Shown here: positions 21,957 through 32,877 of the stretch, one piece after another
Numbering within the stretch: the first letter of the stretch is position 1
Layout of the letters: the number at the start of each line of letters is the position of its first letter
Assembly: GCA_027924585.1 (NCBI GenBank)
Contig: BSBM01000809.1
Coordinates: 3,985,001 to 4,049,000, forward strand
Direction: 5' to 3'
DNA from: Larix kaempferi
Lineage: Eukaryota > Streptophyta > Pinopsida > Pinales > Pinaceae
DNA: 64,000 nt
Made by a program: the position numbers and the translations under genes
The notes under the pieces: model-generated
The model's database searches: none
What the model saw: the letters and a program-made list of their open reading frames with translations, nothing else
Told to the model about the DNA's origin: nothing

Positions 21957-23015
21957 TTAAATATGTCCTTCTTCCTCCATACCCCCTTCATACTCATCAT
22001 TATCAGAAAATACTTCGATGTATTGAGCTCTTCCCTTAGTACATTTATGCCCCGGTGCCCATGGTTGAAAGCATGTGTAGCATAATTTTTTCCTTCTAAG
22101 TTCTTCCCTATTTAGTCCCTCTTTCTTATTATTTTCAAATGCATCTCTTTTCAAATTCTTCTTTTCAAATATGAATTTGTAAGGGAAGTTAGGCTTGGGA
22201 GGAAACTTTGTCCTAGGTAACACATTTTGTAGATCCCTTGTCAAGTTCATGGAATACTTTAATGAATTTGGTTTGTGGGCCTTAACTAAAAATTTTAAGG
22301 GTTCAAAAAAACCTTCAATAAAGAGTAATGCTAACCTCACCATAGATATATCATCCAACTTAACTGATAATATTTGGAATTCTAACATATATTCAACGGG
22401 GGTTCCAACTTGCTTCAATTGGGCTAGTTCTTTGAAAGATAATTTGGCGTCTTTTTGCTCGAATCTGTCTAATACCATGTAAAAAAATTCTCCATATGTT
22501 TTAACCTGGTCATGTACCAATTTTTTCATACCATGGAACCACCAATCATTGGCTTCCCCATCAAGATGCAAAATGGCCATTTTTAAATCATCATCTTCCA
22601 CCATTGGATTCAGCTGAAAGTACACATCTAGTTTTTGTACCCAAGTATGTGTAGAACTTTGAGATGAGCCATAAAAGGTGGGAAGTGGAATTTTACTTAT
22701 TTCATAATTCAATTCTCTATTTTGAAATGGATTCTTATTACCATCCTTCCTCTTGAGCTTGTTTGAGACAATGAGGTATTGATCAAAAGGTAGGGTGCTT
22801 TTGCAATCTTGACTCAATTTTTTCCATTCGATTAGAATTTCTTGCACATCAATTAGAGTATTAATATTTTCTTTGGAATCAATAAATTTAGGTGTGGTAG
22901 GCCTTTCTGCACTTTGAAATTCATTAGCTCTATTATGAGGTCCTGTGCTTGAGAAAATATGCTCACCCATTACCTTCTTTTCATCATGATGAGAACTACT
23001 GTTGCCTCCTATCAC
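21957..23015 (-). pseudogene. Gypsy C gag
   Basis: An open frame of 352 residues starts at ATG 23015. The central capsid-like region holds IPLPTFYGSSQSSTHTWVQK, LHLDGEANDWWFHGM and FEQKDAKLSFKELAQLKQ, matching the retrotransposon gag domain. Near the C-terminus is CYTCFQPWAPGHKC, the PW-containing knuckle usual in chromoviruses. The frame ends in an acidic tail at a stop where protease should follow. Gag would form the particle packaging the element RNA. It is the best preserved frame in C and is in register with RT after removal of Copia B. Confidence 0.88.
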
Positions 23016-23298
23016 TCCTTTGCTCCCAAGTTAGCTAGACAACAATTTGAATCCTTTCATAATATTCTTGTTCATGTCTTCAAATACTATTTTCATGAGT
23101 TTCCTAAAATCCTCACTATCATTTGAGGTTCCCTTTTCATCCCTAGTCATAGATTCCTCAAAAAATTGCTCTTCTTTTCCTACTTTTTCCTCTTCAACAA
23201 AAGCACTTTTGGTTTAAATATATAATGGTGGTCCTTGAATTATTGTCCTCATGAATATCAAACCAAAGCAGGTTCCAAGATCATGCTCTGATACCACT
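23016..23298 (-). promoter_or_regulatory. Gypsy C leader and primer-binding site
   Basis: The primer site TGGTATCAGAGC (minus strand, 23285-23296) lies two bases inside the 5' LTR that starts at 23299. The remaining leader to the gag ATG carries no long open frame. Confidence 0.88.
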
Positions 23299-24543
23299 TG
23301 TAATGTCTATCTTTTGAAATTTATTAAAATGGTGAAATTTTCAACTTTTTCCACTAGCTCAACCTTTGACTAATCTTGGTTTCTTGGCCTCCAAATGGCT
23401 CCAAAAGATCCCAAATTGTCACAGAAGGTGTATGTATGGATTGAGGACATAAATGTGAGGTTCAAGGATGATTTATAGTCTTCAATAGGCTTATGAAACT
23501 CTCCTTTAAGTTCTGAACAAAGTAGGGAGTTTGACTAGCAATTTGGGGTTCAAATCCCCCTTGGGTAAGTGTTGAAGATGGATCTTCAAATGCTATTGGA
23601 CCCTTTCAAATTTATTAATAGATGAAGGGGACATATAGGGGACATAAATATGGTCTCATATACATCTCCATTCAAGTTATTAAGTCTTCTACAACCCTCT
23701 CAAATCAGGTACAAAAAGACTAGTTTCAATTTTGGGGGAAATGATAGGCAATCTTCTCCAAATGCTATGAAAATGAACAATATGAATCCAAAAGATTATG
23801 CACTGAACATGAAACTTGAATAATAGGTTATTAAAATTCCATACATCATTAAATCTTCAGTATTTCACTAGTCCCTTCGAATACATCAACATATCATTGG
23901 CATACATCAACATAGTGGAGAAATTGGCACCATTTGCTCATTAATAATCAGATTTACATAGTTCCACTTAGAATCTAGATGTGAAGATATTATAAAAATG
24001 AATAAAATATCATTTATAACAGATTATAAAAGAATGTGGCATTATAATATCCCCCAAAGAGTACAACAGCTCACCAAGTGCACAATTCCTCAAGGATCAT
24101 GAATATGATGAGAAAACATGAAATGGTTGGAGAAATAAGCTGAACTAGAAGTGACCACAAACTTCCCTGTAGCTTGAAACTGCAGCATGTGACTCCATTA
24201 AAGATCCAAATGAATGGTCTAAATGGCCTTTCCAATTACCAACTAGGATGGGAATCTTTCACCCTCGAAATTGGTGCTAAGGCAAGTAGAGTAGCATTCC
24301 ACTAGCTCTCCTCTCAAATGCAAATTCTGAAAATGATCAAAATCCCTTCTCTTACTTGATCCCTATATTTTATAAACATACTTATCCTTCTAATGTTCCA
24401 ATTCCATCCATATACTCCAAGCTAATTCGAATTAGGGAGAGGTTCATGATTTGCTATGTGTCTTCCACTTTCTAGCCTTCCACCTTCCACCAATTCGAGT
24501 AGGGACCTCTTGAGCTTCCCTAACTCCCATGAGAGCTCCCTTG
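23299..24543 (-). repeat. Gypsy C 5' LTR, proximal piece
   Basis: This piece aligns with 3019-3205 and 9707-10765. At 23475-23490 it has the uninterrupted AGTCTTCAATAGG that proves the Copia A insertion point. Copia D interrupts it after CCTTG at 24539-24543. Confidence 0.93.
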
Positions 24544-25146
24544 TGTTAAATTTTCAAAATTTACTTCAATCTTATCTAGGATATTAACTGAGAGAACAAC
24601 ATGTACAACATATCTATAGCATATCTACTGCATATCAATCATGGACACAATAATGCAAGCACATAAGAGACACAAATTTTACTTGGGGAAAACCATAAAG
24701 GTGAAAAACCCCAATAAATTCCTCATAGATAGATAGAGCAATGATACAACCAGAATACGAGAGATATTCTTCTCCTAGCAGTAGAGCCTCCTCCTCCACA
24801 AGTGCACCACTCTCCCAATTATGAGTGAGAGAATAGAATGTGTAAAATGAGAGAGACACACTCTCTATTTATACACTAACTTGACCTGACCTTTACTAGA
24901 CTAGGTCGGCCACATCTTAACCACTTAACATAATGCTGAATGGGATGACCCCCACTAGGGTGGTCTAATAACCATTTGACCCACATGGACGACCCCCAAT
25001 AGGGTGGTCTAATAACCCATCAAGTATAAGTTACGACACTTGCAATATAAATGACGACACTTCCGTATAGAGGAATAATAACATCTCTATAGGAATACAA
25101 TATACATATATGTGAAATACATTCCGAAGTTACATATACATCAACG
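24544..25146 (-). repeat. Copia D 3' LTR with polypurine tract
   Basis: The LTR is 603 bp and its inner end reads CAACG rather than CAACA. The polypurine tract CTAGTTAAGAGGGAG (minus strand) is at 25147-25161. Confidence 0.92.
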
Positions 25147-25374
25147 CTCCCTCTTAACTAGGAAGGTATTTCTCGACACAGGTCTTCTAGTACAAGTCTT
25201 CTTCTCTGGATCATCGTCACTGTTGCTGCTATCTCAATCAATCTCTGAATCTACTCGTCATAGGAAGTTCTATAGAGCCAGTCCTTTTTCATACTAGATG
25301 TTGGCCCACCACCTGCAGGTCTTCGTCATCACTGGCCATACTGTGGAAATCTCAGGACTTATTATGCGCATCAC

Positions 25375-25975
25375 AAAACCTTAAAAGAGTCTCTTAACTA
25401 GCAAGAACCCTAAAGAGCATCTGAGGCCTTTTTCATCCTGTCCAGATCTCCAGGACTTATTACATGTGACCCCACCACAAAACCTCGAAAGAGAATCCCA
25501 GGACTGATTACGAGCACAAGGCTCAACCTATCGGATCTCCCAGGGAACAAATTACATGTGGTCACCACAAAACCTCGAAAGAGCATCCCAGGACTAATTA
25601 CGAGCACACGGCTCAACCTATCGGATCTCCCAGGGCACAAATTACATGTGGTCATGACAAAACCTCAAAAGAGCATCCTAGGATTGATTACGAGCACACG
25701 GCTCAACCTATCGGATATTCTAGGGCACAAATTAGATGCCATAGGACAAAACCTCGAAAGAGAATCTGCCAGATATCCCAGGGCACAAATTACATGCCAT
25801 AGGAAAAACCTCGAAAGACTATCTGCAGATCTCCCAGGGCACAAATTATATGTCCTCCCAAGCAAAACCTCGAAAGAGCATTTTCCATATATCCCAGGGT
25901 ACAAATTACATGCCATAGGCAAAACCTCGAAAGACTATCTACAAATCTCCTAGGGCACAAATTACATGCTTATCT
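25375..25975 (-). repeat. Copia D 3'-region tandem array, long unit
   Basis: About seven units with AAAACCTCGAAAGAGCAT, ACGAGCACACGGCTCAACC and GATCTCCCAGGGCACAAATT. Three successive units near 25490-25735 share a period of about 92 bp. The open frame at 25558-25953 is the repeat read through. Confidence 0.82.
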
Positions 25976-25984
25976 GCACAACCT

Positions 25985-26480
25985 GTTCTATGGCCATAGA
26001 GTATCAACCCGATACTCACCATACATCATCTTGATGTACACATGATCATCCTGATCATCATCACTGCAACATCCTGCTGCATGTCATCTGGAGAAACATC
26101 CTGAAGTTCATCATCCATGATCAACCTGATCATACAATGCATCTACCTGACACATACCAAGTATCTACTTGATACATATCATCATACATGATACACCTGA
26201 TACATATACAGATACATGGTCCAAGCATCCAACATGATGCATACACAAAATACGTACAAATGATCCAATCGATCATATCCAGCATCCAACATGATGCGTA
26301 CATACATATAAATGATCCAACTGATCATATCCAGCATCCAACATGATGCATACATACATATAAATATAAATGATCCAACTGATCATATCCGGCATCCAAC
26401 ATGATGCGTACATACATATACATATAAATGATCCAACTGATCATATCCAACATCCAACATGATGCATATACAGAGCAGTA
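25985..26480 (-). repeat. Copia D 3'-region tandem array, ATGATCCA unit
   Basis: Four or more units of about 52-58 bp with ATGATCCAACTGATCATATC, GCATCCAACATGATGC and TACATACATATA, between 26250 and 26470. CATCCTGATGTACACATGATC repeats lie upstream. Confidence 0.8.
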
Positions 26481-26583
26481 ATTGGAGCATCGTCCTGATG
26501 CTCATCATCCAGCGCTTACATCCACAACCATGTGAAGGATCCTCCTTCCAACATGCTTGGAATGGCTTCTGCAAATGTTTCCA

Positions 26584-27860
26584 TCACTTTTTCCTCGAAG
26601 TGTCATCAATATGAAGAACACCAAGCCTCTCCCTGAAGTACTCGAACTTCACCCTGGCTAGTGGCTTCATCAGCACATCTGCAATCTTCTCATCCGTCGC
26701 AATATATAGGAGCTTCACGGCTCCTCTCTGCACCATATCCCTGATATAGTGATATTTGATCTCTATGTGTTTTAACCTGTCATGAAACACTGGGGTCTCG
26801 GATAGCTTCACACAACTCTAGTTATCACAAAAAATACCAGTAGCATCCAATGGGGGATCAAATAACTCAGACAGTAACTTCTGTAGCCATACTGCCTGAC
26901 AACTAGCTGAACAGGATGCAACATACTCTGCCTCAGCTGTACTCAGTGCTACGCAGGACTGCTTCCTGCTAAACCAAGAGATCACACCTAATCCCATACT
27001 GAAGTAGCATCCAGATGTGCTCTTCCTATATGCAGCACTGCCAGCCCAATCTAAATCAACATAACCCTGTAGGTTAAACTTTTGATTCGCTTCATACTTG
27101 AGCCCATAATCCACTGTACCCTTCAGGTACCTCAAAACATGCTTTACATCAACTAGGTGAACACTCCTTGGATCCGTTAGGAACTAGCTCAATGTGTTCA
27201 CCACAAAGCAAATATATGGTCTCGTGTTCGTTAGGTACATCAAGGACCCAATCATCTGATGATACATAGAGACATCAACCGGCTCAGATGAAGCATCGCA
27301 AAGGAGCTTCAGATTCGATGCCATAGGTGTGGCCATGGCCTTGCAATCCATCATCCCGAACCTCTTCAAGATCTCTATTACATACTTCCCTTGTCCAAGG
27401 AAGATTCCATCTGCACTCTGCCACACCTCCATGCCAGAAAAAAACAAATAGTGCATCATCCCCAAGTTCTTCATCTCAAACTCAGCAGCAAGCTTCCACT
27501 ATGTGTCGGCAATCAATCTATCATCTCCTGTTACAAACAGGTCATCCACATACAAGAGTAGAATCACAGGATTCCCTTCCTCAACCTTGTGGTAAAGGTT
27601 GGAATCCACTTCACTCTTGGGAAATCCCAAACTGGATAGAAAGCTGTCTATCCTACCAAGTTCTGCACACATATATGACTACACCATTCAAGAAGGTTGT
27701 CTTGAAATCCATTTGGTGTATCTTCTATTTCATCACTTTTATATTTATCTATGCTTGATCTGATAGTTCCATTTGGAAGTCACAACAGACTTCCCTTCAG
27801 CTCTTGGGACCGCATCCCGAACATCATTCTTCATGATCGACGGATCATGGCATTCTTCCC
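26584..27860 (-). pseudogene. Copia D RT-RNase H remnant
   Basis: RNase H is read from 26584-26811 (KLSETPVFHDRLKHIEIKYH to ADVLMKP) and 26818-27135 (LRYLKG is MRYLKG here; YVDLDWAGSAAYRKSTSG; STAEAEYVASCSAS). A CAG-to-TAG stop after FCDN separates them. RT continues at 27184-27474 with HYLFFSGMEVWQSADG. Upstream near 27530 it keeps an intact catalytic YVDDLFVTGDD, unlike A, B and F. The shared deletion KYKSDEIED is at 27722-27745, and a further small deletion shortens the ADGS segment before it. Frames are broken near 27180 and 27600. Confidence 0.88.
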
Positions 27861-29080
27861 ATATCTTGGGAACTTCAATATCTTCAGTAGATAATTTTGT
27901 TGCTTGAACAAATGTTGTAGTCCTTCTTTTGTTGGTGAAGGTATATGGTCTTTTCTACAAAACAAGTTAAATTGAATGATTAGAAACATCTCATAATTTT
28001 CAGACAAATTCTTACACATAAAGAAATATGTCATACAGTCATGCAATTATCTTAGCCAATGCTTCAATACAACATTTATCCATGTTCCACAACTTTCTAG
28101 ATGCCTTCCAGTCTCTACCAGAACATTGTTAAGAGTTTTCACTACTCCCAACATGTCAACAAAGAGGTTTCATTCTAGATAAGTAGCACTGGAATGTTGT
28201 ACAGTGCCATAGGCCACTTATCCATCACATACATATTAGTAGTATACTGTTCATTAATGCAATCATTCTAATATGCACAACACATATCCTAAGTCTAGGA
28301 ACATGAGCATATACATCATTGAACAATTTTATTTAAACAAACAAATATGCAAGAAATGATAATTAAAATACTTATCTTTGTTTGGTTGCTGGATGGACTC
28401 CCTTTGAGTCTTTTTTCCTTGCAGGAGCTGCTGAAGTAGCTTCTTCTACACCTTTCTGTTGTGGAATGTAGAAAGATGGTCAAATCCCTCTGAATATATG
28501 CATCCTTGCAGAAACCACTGAAGTGTGCTCCTTTGCTTTCTTGCAGGAACAACTGGAGTGTGCTCCCTCTTGATCTTTGCTTCCTGGATTACCTGTCCTT
28601 GAACTTACATCCATCCTCAATCACTATGCATGCTTATTAGTATCATCATTGTGTTATCCTTGAGGTCTCATACATAATCACACATTTATTAGTATAATCG
28701 TAATACTATCAACACACAATAATCTTAAACATGTATAGTCATGATCATTCACAGATAATAAGCATTAGTATTCAAGGTTTCAGGGAAGTCTTCTTTTACT
28801 CATGCATATTCTTATTTGATCATAGGATTCTTCTGATTAGTAAAATCATCAATCCATAAACGCGTGATTACTCAAACCTATACCTTCATTATTCTTCTAG
28901 TTAGTCACATCATCAATTATGGTAAGAAACATAATATACATACAGCCATGACTATTCAAACCTATGACTTCATGAATAATCATTATCAACAACACAACAG
29001 TATAAGATCCTAACACAAGGTGGGATTCTAGCTTGATATAGGAAAAACATACCTAGATTAGTATGCTAGCTAGTTATGTC
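27861..29080 (-). other. Copia D degenerate interior
   Basis: Homologous to 6406-7552 of A. It contains extra copies near 28400-28590 of short segments derived from the integrase region (TTGCAGGAGCTGCTG and TTGCAGGAACAACTG) that A lacks. No coding frame is supported. Confidence 0.7.
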
Positions 29081-29621
29081 TAACATACCTGCATAATGTC
29101 TTCTAGTTCTCTTCAGTTACTTGTGCTAGTAACCTGCATGTCTCATAGGTTAACCATTGTAGGACCAAGTTATACATACCTCGAAAGTAGATCTTCTATG
29201 TGATCCATGACAATGGATGAATCTTTGTCTTCATGTCAACATCATCATATGTTCTTGAAGTAGAACATGATTTGTCTTTCTTGGTGTACCTTTTATGTTA
29301 GCGAACAACATAAACCTCATACAACATCACAATGCATTAGTACATTCATAAGTGTCAAAACCTTAATCAATGGATATCTTCTATTGAGGTGATACGACAA
29401 GTCTAGTAATTAATCAAGATTGTACTGTAATGATATGAAGACAAACATATGATAAAATTAACCATGAAACATACCTGTAAGCCATACCTATCAAGATTGC
29501 TTGTAATCTTCTTATGGAAGGCCTTAGCCTCATCTCCCTCTGAGACGGGAACTTCTTCACTTATGCAGTTGACCAATCCATCTTCTTCTAGGATTAACTC
29601 AATCCACTTGATTTGCAAGAA
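29081..29621 (-). pseudogene. Copia D gag remnant interrupted by a GT-AG block
   Basis: From about 29621 the frame reads QIKWIELILEEDGLVNCISE, EVPVSEGDEAKAFHKKITSN and LDRYGL, the truncated gag start seen in A, F and G. After GGCTTACAG the block 29474-29134 begins GTATGTTTC and ends CATGCAG. The second part, LLAQVTEENQ-like with changes, follows below 29134. In B the corresponding gag is continuous and much longer. Confidence 0.75.
29134..29474 (-). other. Intron-like GT-AG block in Copia D
   Basis: The 341-bp block has donor ACAG/GTATGT and acceptor ATGCAG/G on the minus strand. Homologous blocks are at 49194-49563 (F) and 56006-56346 (G). The matching point in A (7616/7617) has an exact junction with no insert. 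Confidence 0.75.
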
Positions 29622-30937
29622 CTAGACCTGGAGCTAGATTAGGGTTTGCCAGAGAAACCCCAAAAATTCAAACTTTGAATTTCAAGCTTCCGAAAGGATA
29701 GAAATATGCACCTTGATGAGCTGATCAAGTTGGTATATTCAGAATTTGAAAACTGCAAAGTTTCACCCCTCGAAATTGCCTTTTAGATTTTTGGATTCAC
29801 TAGGGAGGATCCTGAATTAGGGTTTGAGTTTCCTAGAGCTTCACCCAACCAAAATATTTGATTCAAAGCTCTAAGCTTCAATTTTTCTGAGTAGCTTCCA
29901 GCCGTGGTCACATATTTCCAAAATTCCAAGTTTTGCAGAAGCCCTAATTTTCCATCTTTCTGATCAAAGTCCTGAACTAGGGTTTGATCAAGCCCGGCCT
30001 TATGCCCAACCAAAAAATCTGATATTCGTCTCTAAATTTTGATTTTGATGAGTAGAATCCAGCTGTGGCCTCCAATTACAAAAATTCCAACTTTCTCCGA
30101 AGCCGTAAATTCCGGAAGCCATGAATGAAGCTGCTCAAAAATAATTTTGTTTTGACAGAAATATGTACCTGATTGTTTCTGGTGTAACTCTAAACTTTTC
30201 GATCCACAGGGTCTGAAGAAGTTTCTTGAGATAGCCCGACTTGTTATCTTTCCATCCCGATATATCTAACCTCAATTGGATTCTCTGAGAGAGAGTTATG
30301 CCAAGTGTCGCAACGTGACCTGTTTATGGGATAATACAAGAGAGTGAACTTGTACAGAATGCCATGTGTCACTGGTTCAACTTCGGCCTCTGAAAAAGTT
30401 TCCTAAGATATCTTGACCTGTTATCTTTCCATCCCGATAGGTCTGACCTCAATTGGATTCTCTGAGAGAGAGTTATGCCAAGTGTCGCAACATGACATGT
30501 TTATGGGATAATATAGGAGAGCGAACTTCTATGGTGTGCCACGTGTCACTGGATCAACTTCGACCTCTAAAACATTTTCCTGTGATAGTACAGTCTGTGT
30601 ACTACTGGTCACTTTTTACAAAACTTCATTTGGAGCTTCCTAGCCCATGTTATGACCTTTTTACCAAGGTCACCTGATTTTGACTCAGATCTGGAAGAGG
30701 CAGAAACCCTATATTGTACATATTATAAATCACAAAGTACAATGAATTAGAGGTTTTCCTTTGGACACAAGGTACATGGGGATATGTTATTTGACCTATA
30801 AATGTTTCAGATCAGAAAAATTCACCAAATGGATTTATAGCGAATGTTCTATGATGACTGGTTTTTGCTATATCAAGCCCTAGCATCGTAAGTGCAACAA
30901 GTGTCAAACATGCCATATCATGCCTTCTTTCAGGCTA
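29622..30937 (-). other. Copia D untranslated leader with G-box repeat
   Basis: Homologous to 7763-9083. Tandem units of about 185 bp (roughly 30200-30580) carry CATGTG near 30364 and an intact CACGTG at 30540-30545. The short frame at 29783-30013 is interrupted in the other copies and is not taken as coding. Confidence 0.72.
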
Positions 30938-30949
30938 GCTCTGATACCA
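30938..30949 (-). promoter_or_regulatory. Copia D primer-binding site
   Basis: TGGTATCAGAGC on the minus strand directly inside the 5' LTR. Confidence 0.92.
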
Positions 30950-31551
30950 TGTTAAATTTTCAGAATCTACTTCAATCTGATCTAGGATCTTAACTGAGAG
31001 AACAACATGTACATCATATCTACAACATATCAATCATGGACACAATAATACAAGCACACAAGAGACACAGATTTTACTTGGGGAAAACCATAAAGGTGAA
31101 AAACCCCAATAACTTCCTTAGAGATAGATAGAGCAATGATACAACCATAATACAAGAGATAGTCTTCTCCTAGCAGCAGAGCCTCCTTCTCCACAAGTGT
31201 GCCACTCTCCCAAGTGTGAGTGAGAGAATAGAATGTGTAAAATGAGAGAGACACACTCTCTATTTATACACTAACTTGACTTGACCTTTACTCAACTAGG
31301 CCGGCCTCAACTTAACCACTTAACATAATGCTGACTGGGCTGACCCCCACTAGGGTGGTCTAATAACCCTTTGACCCACATGACTTATACAGGGCCGACC
31401 CCAACAAGGTGGTCTAATAACCCATCAAGTATAAGTTACGACACTTACAATATAAATGACGGCACTTCCGGATAGAGGAATAATAACATCTCTATAGGAA
31501 TACAATATACATATATGTGAAATACATTCCAAATTTACATATACATTAACA
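30950..31551 (-). repeat. Copia D 5' LTR
   Basis: The 602-bp LTR ends ATTAACA and is followed by the CCTTG target duplication. Confidence 0.93.
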
Positions 31552-32077
31552 CCTTGGAGGCTATTTTTAGGCTTGACATGTCATAATGTTAGATTTCATC
31601 AATCATGTCTACAATTTGTCATAGGTTTCATAGCATCTTCATCATTGTTGTCATAGAGGTTAGGGAATCTAGTCCAAGTGTCCAATAACTCCTCATTTGA
31701 CTCTTCCATGGGAGTTACACTTCCATCGCAATTTGACCTATGCTGCATATTTCCAAGTGTATGGGCCTTCAAACTAATCCCAAGAACGTTGGGATTCTTA
31801 TGGATTCGAATTGACAAGAGGAGGTTTCCATGTGGCATAGAAACTCTAGCTTGTGTGGGTCCCACACCCTCCATGTGTCTTCATGATCAATTGCCACTTT
31901 TATTTTCTCTTGTATTTATTTATTTAGCTCCTTTATTAAATATGTATGCAATTCTAATGTCTAAACATCATTTATTAGCACCCTTATTGCAAATCCCAAT
32001 GTCTCCATCCAACCTAGGGAGCTAGTAGGATTGATGGAATTTTCCTGTCATGAATTTATTTGAATGGGGACATTAAA
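31552..32077 (-). repeat. Gypsy C 5' LTR, distal piece
   Basis: It resumes after Copia D and aligns with 10766-11290. The end is CATTAAA instead of CATTACA, followed by the TSD CAAAA. The joined 5' LTR is 1766 bp. Confidence 0.9.
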
Positions 32078-32092
32078 CAAAAATTAACATAC

Positions 32093-32194
32093 ATGTGGAT
32101 ATTTAGCTTCCACAATCCTTTCAACAACCTTTCAAAGAGATTCATTGTCCATGATGATTTGTACACAAGAATCAACATCTACTTCTTCAATGGT
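32093..32194 (-). pseudogene. hAT transposase relic, 5' exon
   Basis: The minus strand reads TIEEVDVDSCVQIIMDNESL, a TGA, then KVVERIVEAKYPH and the donor GTATGT (32092-32087). In plant DUF659/hAT transposases the V-Q-I-x-x-D-N-x-S motif and the A-K-Y-P-H segment directly precede W-T-P-C-x-x-H, which is at 2949 across gypsy C. Joining the exons gives a continuous reading of the conserved block. The ancestral intron would be 79 bp (69 bp at 2950-3018 plus 10 bp at 32083-32092). A stop precedes the exon at 32195. Confidence 0.75.
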
Positions 32195-32443
32195 TTATAC
32201 AATCGATCTCAAACCATTCGTAGGATAATCCATGGCTCTATACTTCGGAATACTCACATTATCTACGGCTATTGAATCGCCCTCAACAACGTGTTCCATT
32301 AAGGTATCACACCTCTCTAATGAATAAGTAGAACATGCATGGATGAAGTCAATCTCATCATCATACCTCTTCTCCTCTATATAATTGGAAGACTCATGGA
32401 CGAAAGAAACAAATGATATAAATATCTTGGGCAATACAATCAC
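32195..32443 (-). CDS. Open frame upstream of the hAT exon, unknown
   Basis: This 82-residue frame reads IEEKRYDDEIDFIHACSTYS, then ERCDTLMEHVVEGDSIAVDN and ends GLRSIV. It is in frame with the hAT exon apart from the stop at 32195 and has an acidic, coding-like composition. It does not match the usual DUF659 residues, so it may be a diverged or chimeric upstream part, or an abutting retroelement fragment. It is probably not an independent gene. Confidence 0.3.
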   Translation of the reverse strand: MIVLPKIFISFVSFVHESSNYIEEKRYDDEIDFIHACSTYSLERCDTLMEHVVEGDSIAVDNVSIPKYRAMDYPTNGLRSIV

Positions 32444-32574
32444 CCCTACATGCTCCTAATACACTAGATCAAAAATTTGGCATTCACCCTGATCACAAGA
32501 GGAAATACTAACAAATTGAAATATCTCAGAATCACAGTATATGGGTTAGAAGCTATATATACATGTTCCTTCTA

Positions 32575-32877
32575 AGAAATAGAACCTAATATAGCTTAAA
32601 GACCCTAATCTATCCCTATAAACCAGGAAAAAAATGTATCCCTGGAAATTCTAATGTGGACCTACAACCCTGGAGACCTAATCTATCCCTATAGAACCTA
32701 ATCTAGCTTATAGACCCTGATCTAGCCCTAGAAATAGACAAAAACAAATCTATCCTTGGAAAGCCTAATGTGGACCTACAACCCTGGAGACCTAATATAG
32801 AATACTTATCTATCCCTAGAGATGTAACCTAGCCCCAGAGACCTAATATAGCCCTATAGAACCTAATCTATCTTATT
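32575..32877. repeat. Degenerate short tandem repeat
   Basis: Irregular repeats of AACCTAATCTATCCCTATAG, ACCCTAATCTAGC and GGACCTACAACCCTGGAGAC occur several times up to the first satellite unit. The 32444-32574 stretch before it shows nothing recognisable. Confidence 0.7.

Larger units (their letters stand above)
24544..31551 (-). mobile_element. Copia D, non-autonomous, inserted in the gypsy C 5' LTR
   Basis: The element is 7008 bp with LTRs 24544-25146 (603 bp) and 30950-31551 (602 bp) and TSD CCTTG at 24539-24543 and 31552-31556. The empty site CTCCCTTGGACAATA survives in the other gypsy LTR near 10760. It has the same plan as A, with RT and RNase H remnants but no protease or integrase. 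It keeps the GT-AG block that A lacks. Confidence 0.95.
3019..32077 (-). mobile_element. Gypsy C: chromodomain Ty3/gypsy with three nested Copia insertions
   Basis: The ends are TGTAATGTCCC at 3019 and CATTAAA (mutated from CATTACA) at 32077, flanked by the target duplication CAAAA at 3014-3018 and 32078-32082. The span is 29059 bp. Subtracting Copia A, B and D with one TSD each leaves about 8.3 kb: LTRs of 1771 and 1766 bp and a 4.76-kb interior. Gene order on the minus strand is gag, protease, RT, RNase H, integrase, chromodomain, which defines a chromovirus. With B removed, gag (ATG at 23015) and RT (ATG at 14005) are exactly in frame, which supports the reconstruction. The element sits in an intron of a hAT transposase gene. 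Stops and frameshifts make it inactive. Confidence 0.93.

Noticed and set aside
29783-30013. Leader frame in Copia D and its counterpart in G (55467-55691) as a small conserved gene
   Set aside because: The homologous stretch in A and F has stops and shifts, and a different overlapping frame is open there, so conservation reflects the shared leader DNA.
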